A stretch of DNA of 64,000 nucleotides from Noviherbaspirillum sp. Root189 (lineage in GTDB: Bacteria; Pseudomonadota; Gammaproteobacteria; Burkholderiales; Burkholderiaceae_D). Shown here piece after piece: positions 20,895 through 28,531 of this stretch (within the stretch, counting starts at the first letter, position 1; every line of letters begins with the position of its first letter). The notes under the pieces are model-generated. The model had not been told where the DNA came from and made no database searches. It saw only the letters and a list, made by a program, of their open reading frames with translations. A program made the position numbers and the translations under genes. The stretch is from assembly GCF_001428545.1 (NCBI RefSeq), contig NZ_LMHZ01000011.1, forward strand, positions 49,558 to 113,557, in the 5' to 3' direction.

Positions 20895-22304
20895 TCACGT
20901 GTCCACCGCCTGCAGGAATGCCAGGAATTGTTTGTTGAACCGTATGGCCTGCTTCGCGCGGGTCATGGCAACATAGAGCAGATTGACCTCCTGCTCAAAA
21001 TCCATGTGCCCGGTACGATTCGGCTTGCCCCTTTTATCTACCAGATCATGGAAATCGTCATCGAGTACCACCTGATCAAACTGCAAGCCTTTTGATCGGT
21101 GCGCCGTCATTAACAGCACATGCGCCTCCTCGGGATTTTCACAGGCATGGAGCATCACCTGTTCAATCAGACCGGGCAGTTTCTCCCGGTACCTGATGAC
21201 AACGGACACGAGGGACAATATCTCTTTGTCTCCGGAGTCCCGACCATAGGTTGCCAGCGCATCGAAATCGGGGAACTCCCGATAGAAGCTGTCCTGTACC
21301 TGTTCTTTCTTTTCGATCCACATGCTGTAGACATCCCGCAATTTCCCGAACAGGTAACTCTGCAGACCACCGACGAAATGGATCTTGTGCTGGCCAAGCA
21401 TCTGAATGGCTTGCGCAAAAACGCCGGCGTTGGTACGACTGATGATGGCAAAAGGCCGGGAATAATCGATATAGTCAGGCCGGGCTGCCATCCGGGCACG
21501 TCCGACGATGACATGGTTTTCACCTTTTAAACAGGTCAGGAGCGTCGTTGCAGCGTTGGCGACCAAGGGGCCGAAGCGCATGGACTGCGTGAGGTAATGC
21601 TGCTCTGCCTCGGGCAGCAAATCCATGACATTGACATTCCCCCTGAATCCATAGATCGCCTGGTGCTTGTCGCCGACTAGCACCTTCCCGCATGCCTGGC
21701 TAAAGACAATATCCGCCGTAACCGGATTGGTATCCTGTGCCTCGTCCAGCAGGATGACATCGTAGCGCTTCGACAATACTGGCCGGGAAAGCTGAAACAG
21801 CTTCAGGTAACCATCATGGGGCAAGGGGATCGGCTTGTTTTGATCCGCCATATCGTGCCACAGGTGCTGCGCGGCACCGACGATGCGCTGGCGATCCGTC
21901 AGGGCGAGTTCGCTCGGCACATGATCCAGCCCGACGGATGCATTGGCCGAATACATGAAGCTTTCAATCGTCTTGACGAGAACATCTGCCACAGCGAGAT
22001 TAACGTCCGTGTAGTAACGCATGATGTCGGTCGGGCGCAGTTGTCCAAGCTTGTGCCTGAAGCGATGACCAAAGGCACTATAAGCCAGTGAATGAATTGT
22101 TTTGCAATCGACATTCTCCGGAAAGGAGTCCGCGGCCTCGGTCGCCATGGCCTTGTTAAAGGCAAGATAAAGGAGGCGTCGTCGCGGGCGTGCGGCGGCA
22201 TACCCGCGAAGAGTTGTGGTTTTGCCAGTGCCGGCGAACGCGTTGACGACAACGCTGGCGGCCTGACTGTTGATGACACCGGTTTGCTCGTTCGTGAAAT
22301 CCAT
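20895..22304 (-). CDS. UvrD/Rep-like superfamily 1 helicase
   Basis: 469 residues. Motifs in order: Q-motif region FTNEQTGVINS, Walker A NAFAGTGKTTTL, motif II ILLDEAQDTNP, motif III-like GDKHQAIYGFRG, motif V TAHRSKGLQFDQVVL and motif VI LLYVAMTRAKQ. This is a full set for an ATP-dependent 3'-5' DNA translocase, but the protein is much shorter than UvrD (about 720), with small 1B/2B insertions. It resembles the FBH1/AddA-like stand-alone helicases. It is a lone gene with nothing of a restriction or toxin system beside it; a role in DNA repair is inferred. Confidence 0.87.
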   Translation of the reverse strand: MDFTNEQTGVINSQAASVVVNAFAGTGKTTTLRGYAAARPRRRLLYLAFNKAMATEAADSFPENVDCKTIHSLAYSAFGHRFRHKLGQLRPTDIMRYYTDVNLAVADVLVKTIESFMYSANASVGLDHVPSELALTDRQRIVGAAQHLWHDMADQNKPIPLPHDGYLKLFQLSRPVLSKRYDVILLDEAQDTNPVTADIVFSQACGKVLVGDKHQAIYGFRGNVNVMDLLPEAEQHYLTQSMRFGPLVANAATTLLTCLKGENHVIVGRARMAARPDYIDYSRPFAIISRTNAGVFAQAIQMLGQHKIHFVGGLQSYLFGKLRDVYSMWIEKKEQVQDSFYREFPDFDALATYGRDSGDKEILSLVSVVIRYREKLPGLIEQVMLHACENPEEAHVLLMTAHRSKGLQFDQVVLDDDFHDLVDKRGKPNRTGHMDFEQEVNLLYVAMTRAKQAIRFNKQFLAFLQAVDT

Positions 22305-22399
22305 GCCTGCATTGTAAATGGGCCAGGCGTGCCACGTTCACCACCCGATCAACGGAAAGTAATTGCGCCGCAAAGCCCACCCGGACCAGCAATGACAAG

Positions 22400-23419
22400 T
22401 CAGGCGATGCCCTTCAGCCAATCCAGGACATCGCGCTGCACTTCCTGGCGATTGGTTTCATTCAGCAGTTCATGGCGCGCGCCATCGTAAAAGCGATGGT
22501 CAAGGCGTGACATGCCCAAGGCCTTGTAACGGTCGAGCAAGACTTGTGTCGACTGCAGGTTCGCGCCCACCGGATCCAGTGCGCCTTGAATGACCAGCAC
22601 CGGTAATGCCTTCGGAATGCGCGCCTCACGTGCCGGATCGCGTAATGCGGCCATGCCTTGGAAAAAATCACTGACAAGTTCATTGCTGAACGAAAAACCG
22701 GCCTGCGGGTCTTGCTGATATTTTTGAACCTCAGCGGGGTCGCGGCTCAGCCATTCGAATCCCGGCTTGCCGGTGAACGGCTTGTTGAAGTCCGTGAAGA
22801 GCCCCGCCCAGAATTGGGATGGCTCGAGCGGTGCGGCTCTGGTCGCTGCATGGAGAGCCGTCAGGAGTTCCGGCGGTGGCGCCGGACTGTATGCGGTACC
22901 GCTTAGGATCAAACCGTCAAGCTGGCTTGTGCGGGTGATGTAGTCCTGGGCGATGAAGGAGCCCATGCTATGGCCGAACAACACCAGTTTTGCTTGCGGA
23001 TGCTGCTGTCGAATGATGTGGCTGAGCGTTATTTCATCGTCGACAAAACGGTTCCAGGCGTCCGGACCGGCGTCGCCGAGTTGGCCGGAACGGACCCGGG
23101 TTCGTCCGTGCCCGCGATGGTCGCTTGCATAAACTGCATAGCCCTCATTAACCAACGCCTCGGCAAAGCGGTCATAGCGTCCGCTATGCTCGGCTGCGCC
23201 ATGGATGATCTGCACCGCGAGCCTCGGCGTGGCGGCTTTTTGCCATTCCCGATAGTGAATCTCGGCGCCGTCCTTCGCCCGGAATGAAGACCAAGCTTTT
23301 TTCCCTGTCGAGCCACCGGTCACGGTCGCACACCCACTCGCCAGGATCGATAGACCAGCCATCCCGGCTGCCGCCATCCATGTGCATCCCTGCACGAAAT
23401 CTCGCCTGCCATGATGCAT
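22400..23419 (-). CDS. Exported alpha/beta hydrolase, monoacylglycerol lipase type, probable lipoprotein
   Basis: 339 residues from the ATG at 23419, which has GGAG 7 nt upstream; the frame extends to 23449. The N-terminus has a twin-arginine-like GRRDF, a hydrophobic stretch and a lipobox LASGC, so the protein is probably exported and lipid-anchored. The hydrolase fold shows the oxyanion HG in IIHGAAEHSG, nucleophile Ser in LFGHSMGSF, an acid near QGALDPVG and His in GARHELLNE. This is the serine aminopeptidase S33/monoacylglycerol lipase group. The natural ester substrate cannot be read from sequence. Confidence 0.87.
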   Translation of the reverse strand: MHHGRRDFVQGCTWMAAAGMAGLSILASGCATVTGGSTGKKAWSSFRAKDGAEIHYREWQKAATPRLAVQIIHGAAEHSGRYDRFAEALVNEGYAVYASDHRGHGRTRVRSGQLGDAGPDAWNRFVDDEITLSHIIRQQHPQAKLVLFGHSMGSFIAQDYITRTSQLDGLILSGTAYSPAPPPELLTALHAATRAAPLEPSQFWAGLFTDFNKPFTGKPGFEWLSRDPAEVQKYQQDPQAGFSFSNELVSDFFQGMAALRDPAREARIPKALPVLVIQGALDPVGANLQSTQVLLDRYKALGMSRLDHRFYDGARHELLNETNRQEVQRDVLDWLKGIA

Positions 23420-23567
23420 GTTCGTCTCCGTTATCGTTAGGGAAGTCACATTGTTGATGAATTTGAGATCCTGGGCTTGATGTAAATAAAGCTTGAAGTC
23501 GTGTGGAAATCCGCTGTCATCACACCAAAACGCTTTCGTCCACTGTCCACAATGAACGGTCTGTCAG

Positions 23568-24782
23568 CTACAGCCTGGCTCTGACTAACGCAGACAATTC
23601 CGCATCCTCAATAACGAGCGGATTGGTTCGCATGCTTCCACCGCGACTGCCAGCTACCACCCGGTCAATATCCGCTTCTCCGACGCCAAAACTTGCAAGC
23701 CGCGGCAGATTCAAACGTCGTGTCCAGTCCCGTAATACATCAATCAGTTGGTCGCCGGCGTCGCTGTCAGGCAAGGTGGGATCATTCGTGAGTAAGCGAC
23801 CGGCATCGGCATACTTGCGCAGGGCTGGGGACCGTGGTGCCCGCTCGCGTAAAGCGCGAATATTGACGGCCGTTGCTTCGGCGACCAGCGTGCCGCATAC
23901 AACGCCGTGCGGTATCGGGAAATATGCGCCAAGCGGCGACGCGAGACCATGCACCGAACCCAGTCCCGCTTGCGCCAGCGTGATGCCGGATAACATGGAG
24001 GCATAGGCCAAAGCTTGCAATCCGTTTGCCGCATCAGGATGCCCTGCTTCCCATGCGGGCCAGAAGCCATCACGGAAGGACGCCAGGCCCGACATCGCGA
24101 GCGCATCGGTAAATGGGCTCGCCTGTGTTGAGACCAGTGATTCGAGCAGCTGCGTAAAGGCATCCATGCCATTGGCAGCGATCAGGTCTTTCGGACAGGA
24201 AGCAAGCAGCGACGGATCGATGATCGCAATGCGTGGCACCAGCAGGTCATGGCGAAACGATTTCTTGAAGCCTTGATGGCCGCGCACGCTGAGCACCGCA
24301 TTCTTGGTCGCTTCACTGCCGGTGCCGGCCGTGGTCGGAACCGCGAGCAAGGGAACAGCAGGTCCGGTGTAGGCAAGGCCCTTCCCCACACCTTCCAGAT
24401 AATCCATGACCGAATTGCGCACGTCCAATAGTCCAGCGATGGCTTTGGCGGCATCCAGCACGCTGCCGCCCCCGATGCCGATCACGAGCCCGATACCGGT
24501 TCCGCCAAAACGCGCGGTAGCCGCGTCCACCAGTTCGGGGGAGGGTTCATCAATGACTTGCAGCCATTCCCAACTGATACCGTGCCGCGCCAGTCCGGAC
24601 TGCAGTGCACTCCAGTGCGGCGTCGAAATGAAAGACTTGCCACCGGTCACGAGCAAAACTTTCGTGGCAAACTGTACTGCCACGTCGGGGATTTCACCGA
24701 TGCGGCCCGCGCCAAAACGGATTTCCGGCAGGCGCGCAACAGAAAAAGCAGAGAAAGCAGAAAAGGTATTCAAGTGTGACAT
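23568..24782 (-). CDS. Iron-type (group III) alcohol dehydrogenase
   Basis: 404 residues from the ATG at 24782; the open frame continues to 25121 but the extra part does not resemble the family. NAD(P)-binding GIGGGSVLDAAKA and metal-site segments NGMDAFTQ, SVHGLASPLG and PHGVVCG are visible. The second metal ligand, His in the common GMDALTH, is Gln here, a form seen in some subfamilies of this group. The N-terminus carries a Phe/Ser/Ala repeat (SAFSAFS) encoded by a 9-bp repeat. It is a single gene, divergent from a small acetyltransferase gene. The substrate alcohol or aldehyde is unknown. Confidence 0.85.
   Translation of the reverse strand: MSHLNTFSAFSAFSVARLPEIRFGAGRIGEIPDVAVQFATKVLLVTGGKSFISTPHWSALQSGLARHGISWEWLQVIDEPSPELVDAATARFGGTGIGLVIGIGGGSVLDAAKAIAGLLDVRNSVMDYLEGVGKGLAYTGPAVPLLAVPTTAGTGSEATKNAVLSVRGHQGFKKSFRHDLLVPRIAIIDPSLLASCPKDLIAANGMDAFTQLLESLVSTQASPFTDALAMSGLASFRDGFWPAWEAGHPDAANGLQALAYASMLSGITLAQAGLGSVHGLASPLGAYFPIPHGVVCGTLVAEATAVNIRALRERAPRSPALRKYADAGRLLTNDPTLPDSDAGDQLIDVLRDWTRRLNLPRLASFGVGEADIDRVVAGSRGGSMRTNPLVIEDAELSALVRARL
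24741..24767. repeat. 9-bp tandem repeat at the 5' end of the alcohol dehydrogenase gene
   Basis: Three 9-bp units AGAAAAAGC, AGAGAAAGC and AGAAAAGGT, encoding the FSAFSAFS segment just after the start of the dehydrogenase. Confidence 0.75.
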
Positions 24783-24980
24783 CGGTGTGCTGGCAGGTAA
24801 TCGACATTGATCGGGCTTGTCACTATACCGCGAGACGCAGAATCGTTTCGGCGCAGGTCGGCAGTGAGAACACCGGCGCGCTTTGCCTGTCTGAGGAAAT
24901 TGCTGGTACTGTTTCAGCTGGACACACGTGACGGGACAACCGTCTAACCGCGTATTGACGCGACTAATGATAGGAAAACC

Positions 24981-25265
24981 ATGGAAGGCACCACCCTGAA
25001 AGACAACAAGGACGCAGGTCGTTATGAATTGATAGCCGATGGCGAAGTCGTGGGCTTTGCCCAGTACCGGATGTCGGGCGACACCGTAACGATTACCCAT
25101 ACCGAAATCGATCCGGCGCATGAAGGCAAAGGCTATGGCTCCGCGCTGGCAAAACAGACGCTAGACCGGCTGAAGGCAAACCGGCAGAGTCTCATTCCCG
25201 CATGCCCGTTCATTGCAGGCTATGTCGGCAAACACCGGGAATACGCTGATCTGGTTGCCTCCTGA
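24981..25265 (+). CDS. Small GNAT-family N-acetyltransferase (YidJ-like)
   Basis: 94 residues, the size of the short Gcn5-like family whose members consist of little more than the acetyl-CoA site. The conserved core ITHTEIDPAHEGKGYGSAL contains the CoA-pyrophosphate loop; the C-terminal ACPFIAGYVGKHREY matches the family's CPxxxxYIxxHPEY block. These proteins are thought to acetylate small molecules or protein N-termini, but the substrates are mostly unknown. A monocistronic gene, it is divergent from the alcohol dehydrogenase. Confidence 0.85.
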   Translation: MEGTTLKDNKDAGRYELIADGEVVGFAQYRMSGDTVTITHTEIDPAHEGKGYGSALAKQTLDRLKANRQSLIPACPFIAGYVGKHREYADLVAS

Positions 25266-25411
25266 AAAGGCGATGAACCGGCTACGCCAGGGTAATGTTC
25301 AGCGTGTTGTCGACAAGACACGCGCTGCCTGCGGCGTTGATCACCATAGTTATTCCGACTGGCACTACTCCGTGACGATTGACGATTGGCGATCGCGCCA
25401 CGCTGGGCGGT

Positions 25412-26032
25412 TCAAGTTCTCTTTGATCCCGCAGCAGACTTATTCGCCTCCGTGATCGTCCAGTAGTAAAGGGTTTTACCGCCGATGCGTTCTTCGCGTT
25501 CCGGCGGCCATTCCGGTCCCATATCGAAATCATGGGATACGACGCGGGTACCGACTTTCAATTGCCTCCACAACATGGGCCTGATCTTGCGATTGACTTC
25601 GGGAAGCAGGTACAGGGTCACGACGGTGGCTTTTGATACGTCAGCCTTGAACAGGTCGCCCACACGGAAAGCAACCCGGTCTTCCACGCCCGCCTGTTTG
25701 GCATTTGCCTTGGCTTCCTCAATGCGTGTCGGATTGAGATCGATTCCAACGCCAGTGGCACCCCGCTCTTTCGCGGCGGTGATGACGATACGCCCATCTC
25801 CGCAACCAAGGTCATACAGCACGTCGCCCTTTCCGACCTTGGCCAGATCAAGCATACGGTTGACGATTTTAGGGGGAGTGGGCACATAGGGAACATCGAG
25901 CTTGGGTCCGGTCTGAGAACGTGCCTGCGTATGCGCCGTCCCGAGCAAGGCGCACACCAGGCACAGCAGAAAAGTCGAAAGTGGTCCGCGTTTGTAAGAG
26001 ATCGCGTGAAAGGGGGATCGAAGCAGGTGCAT
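25412..26032 (-). CDS. Class I SAM methyltransferase with N-terminal signal/anchor
   Basis: 206 residues. A positively charged start and a hydrophobic segment (about residues 17-34, FLLCLVCALLGTAHTQA) form a signal peptide or anchor. The Rossmann methyltransferase core follows: YDLGCGDGRIVITAA (SAM motif I), GVGIDLNP (motif II) and TVVTLYLLPEVN (motif IV region). Related exported methyltransferases exist in proteobacteria, and eukaryotic FAM173-type lysine methyltransferases have a similar core. It lies 4 bp downstream of an APC permease gene, so the two form an operon. The target is unknown, as is how SAM would reach an exported active site. Confidence 0.82.
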   Translation of the reverse strand: MHLLRSPFHAISYKRGPLSTFLLCLVCALLGTAHTQARSQTGPKLDVPYVPTPPKIVNRMLDLAKVGKGDVLYDLGCGDGRIVITAAKERGATGVGIDLNPTRIEEAKANAKQAGVEDRVAFRVGDLFKADVSKATVVTLYLLPEVNRKIRPMLWRQLKVGTRVVSHDFDMGPEWPPEREERIGGKTLYYWTITEANKSAAGSKRT

Positions 26033-26036
26033 GGCG

Positions 26037-27512
26037 CTACTCCTTTTCTGAAATGGAAGAAAGCGATGAAGCCTGTATGCCTGACTGCATACCGGATGGG
26101 ACTGAACGCATTCGCGAGCCGGAAGGAAAGCGTCGCATCAGAAGCAGAAGAACAATGCCCATGAACAAGACGGCAATGCCTATCCATGCCGCATTCCAAC
26201 CACCAAGTTCCTGGCTATACACATACGACAGGCTGGACCACAGCATGAACGCGCATGTGACGCAAAACATCAGTGGCAACAGCGGATAGAAAGGGACGCG
26301 GAAGGGTCGCGGCGTATTCGGTTCGCGCACGCGAAGGACGATCAGCGACATCCCGGACAGGAGAAAGAACACCCAGAATACCGGCGCGGTAAATTCCACC
26401 ATGGATTTAAAGCCGTTGCCGACCAGGCCGCCGATGAACAGCAGGCACAGCGCAGCAATGCATTGCACCCGCATCGCTGTTGCCGGGCTGTCGCGATGCG
26501 GATCCCAGGCAGCAAGTCGTCCCAGTATCGGCCAGTCGCATGCCAGTGCATAGCTGGTTCGCGCACCGACGATCATGGTCGCATTGATGGACGTCACTGC
26601 GGATACGAGTACCAGCACCGCAATGAAGCGTTCCCCGCCGGCACCAAAGGAAGACCGCATCAGATCTGCCGCGACCGTGTCGGACTTACCCATGGCTTCC
26701 ATGCCGAGTCCTTTCCAGAACGCCCAGACCACCAGCAGATACAGCATGGTAATAATGACGATGGAGGCAGTAAGGGCCGTTACCAAATTGCGCTTGCCAT
26801 CCTTGACTTCCGCGCTGATATAGGCGGCCTCGTTCCACCCCCCGAATGTCAGGAGAACTAACACCATGGCCATTCCAAACGAAGATGTCGCCGGCATCGT
26901 GACCGTGGCACTCTCTTCCCGGAGACCACCGGCCACGCTTGCTGCGATGACGATGGCCAGCAAGCCAAGGACTTCAAGCACGGTAAGCCATGTCTGCGTC
27001 ACTGATCCGGCGCGAATGCCGAACAGGTTGATCCACGTAAGGGCGATGACGCATGACGCCGCGTAGACTACCGGTCCCCATTTGTTTCCCACACCGCCGA
27101 GTGGCAGCAAACCGTGCAGATAATCTCCGAAGACAAATGCCAGCAAGGCGATCGATCCAGTCGTAATGACCGAGAGCCGGGCCCAGCCGAACAGGAATCC
27201 GACAGAACGGCCATAGGCGCGCACCAGGAAGTGATAATCTCCACCGGCATGCGAATAGGCGGTGGTAAGTTCCGCATAGCAAAGAGCGCCGACCAGCGAA
27301 ACAATGCCGCCGAGAATCCATGCGCCGAACATCCATTCGATGCTGCCCGTCATGCTTGCAACCAGCGCCGGGGATTTGAAAATGCCTGCGCCGATCACTA
27401 CGCCGACAATCAGCGTGATCGCCTCGAACAGACCGAGTGTCGGACGGGGCAGCGCCTGTGCTGATGCTGAGGCCGCAGCCGAAGACATGAGCGTCGGCGT
27501 GGGGTCTGCCAT
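26037..27512 (-). CDS. APC-superfamily amino-acid permease
   Basis: 491 residues with about 12 predicted membrane helices. The first helix holds the broken-helix substrate motif VGVVIGAGIFKSP, typical of APC transporters of the LAT/YfnA/SteT type. Later segments include GALCYAELTTAYSHAGGDYHF, here 21 residues in total in the gene but recognisable from its core YAELTTAYSHAGGDY. The C-terminus is cytoplasmic and Ser-rich. It is the first gene of a two-gene operon with the exported methyltransferase. The amino acid carried and the direction of transport cannot be told. Confidence 0.88.
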   Translation of the reverse strand: MADPTPTLMSSAAASASAQALPRPTLGLFEAITLIVGVVIGAGIFKSPALVASMTGSIEWMFGAWILGGIVSLVGALCYAELTTAYSHAGGDYHFLVRAYGRSVGFLFGWARLSVITTGSIALLAFVFGDYLHGLLPLGGVGNKWGPVVYAASCVIALTWINLFGIRAGSVTQTWLTVLEVLGLLAIVIAASVAGGLREESATVTMPATSSFGMAMVLVLLTFGGWNEAAYISAEVKDGKRNLVTALTASIVIITMLYLLVVWAFWKGLGMEAMGKSDTVAADLMRSSFGAGGERFIAVLVLVSAVTSINATMIVGARTSYALACDWPILGRLAAWDPHRDSPATAMRVQCIAALCLLFIGGLVGNGFKSMVEFTAPVFWVFFLLSGMSLIVLRVREPNTPRPFRVPFYPLLPLMFCVTCAFMLWSSLSYVYSQELGGWNAAWIGIAVLFMGIVLLLLMRRFPSGSRMRSVPSGMQSGIQASSLSSISEKE

Positions 27513-27909
27513 GTCAGTTCCCGGTACCTGGATCGTCGCTATTGACGAAATCAGCGCATCGGGCTGATGTGGACGTGCGGAAGACTTGTGTGAGCTGCAT
27601 CATCTTGTGCATGGCCATTTTTTCTGATTCGATGAACAGGAAATAACGCATTCACGCGGAATCGACTACGTTGCAAGGCTATCCAGGGCACTCTGCCCAT
27701 TAGGCTTTGCGAGATGCTCGCTTCTGTAAGGTTCGATCAGCTTCATCGCACCATGATATGGATCAGAGCCTCGTGTATTAAGGCAACGCGTTATGCCGCC
27801 CCATTACCTTGTCAATCAGCACCGATATCTTATTCGCGCGGAATCAATCATGGGTTTCATGCATTAATCATTCTGATGAAAACTTTTTCCCCTATCCATG
27901 ACTTAAAAC
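27513..27909. other. Intergenic region between the permease and the TetR promoter
   Basis: About 400 bp with no supportable gene. It must hold the leftward promoter of the permease operon. Two near-identical 14-bp boxes ATTCRCGCGGAATC occur at 27650-27663 and 27832-27845, each with inverted ATTC/GAAT ends. Whether they bind a regulator is unknown. Confidence 0.45.
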
Positions 27910-27958
27910 GGTCAATTTTGTCCGGTTATGCGCGAAGCGGACAATTTTGTCCTATAAT
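27910..27958 (+). promoter_or_regulatory. TetR promoter with two palindromic operators
   Basis: GGTCAATTTTGTCC (27910-27923) and GGACAATTTTGTCC (27939-27952) are near-identical boxes with GGACAA/TTGTCC arms, 29 bp apart centre to centre. The second directly abuts a consensus -10 box TATAAT (27953-27958). Repressor bound here would block the promoter. The start codon lies only 6 nt after the -10 box, so the transcript may be leaderless. No good -35 box is seen at normal spacing. Confidence 0.75.
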
Positions 27959-27964
27959 GCCCGC

Positions 27965-28531
27965 ATGACCAAGCTCCGATCCGACGCCGCGGTACGGCGT
28001 GACCTGATACTGGATGCAGCGGACGCAGTATTTTCCGAACATGGCGTCACCGCACCGCTTGATCTCGTAGTCGAGCGCGCAGGCGTCGGGCGGGCCACGC
28101 TCTATCGCAATTTTCCAGACCGCGGCGCGCTGATGGAGGCGCTGCTCGAGCGCAACTTGCAGGCGCTCGAAGAGCATGCGACAGTGCATGCGAACCGGGA
28201 TGATCTTCTATTCCTGCTGTTGGAGCGCATCGCGTACCGTATCGTCGAATCCCCTGCGGTAACGGATTACTGGCGCGCGGTCGGCTATGATCATCCGATC
28301 ATGGACGCAGTGCGCGGGCGGGTGAGCCGCATCTTTCGGGCTCCCGTCGCGCGCGCCATCGATGCCGGCCTGTGCCGGCCGGACCTGAGCTTGTCCGACA
28401 TTTCACTCATTTCCGGCATGCTCGGCGCTGCCTTGCGTGGCCGCTCGCCTGGCAACCGTAGGCAATTGGTCAAGCGCGCACTGGACCTGTTGCGCGACGG
28501 CCTTGCCGCGCCTGTGGCCATGGAGCGCTGA
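27965..28531 (+). CDS. TetR-family repressor of the efflux operon
   Basis: 188 residues from the ATG at 27965; an upstream in-frame TTG at 27947 lies within the operator and is unlikely. The N-terminal helix-turn-helix spans RRDLILDAADAVFSEHG to GVGRATLYRNFPDRGAL, the typical TetR signature. The C-terminal ligand domain is variable. Its stop codon is immediately followed by the ATG of the DHA2 pump, so regulator and pump are co-transcribed. By analogy with similar operons it represses its own operon from the palindromes just upstream, and a pump substrate would relieve this. Confidence 0.92.
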   Translation: MTKLRSDAAVRRDLILDAADAVFSEHGVTAPLDLVVERAGVGRATLYRNFPDRGALMEALLERNLQALEEHATVHANRDDLLFLLLERIAYRIVESPAVTDYWRAVGYDHPIMDAVRGRVSRIFRAPVARAIDAGLCRPDLSLSDISLISGMLGAALRGRSPGNRRQLVKRALDLLRDGLAAPVAMER

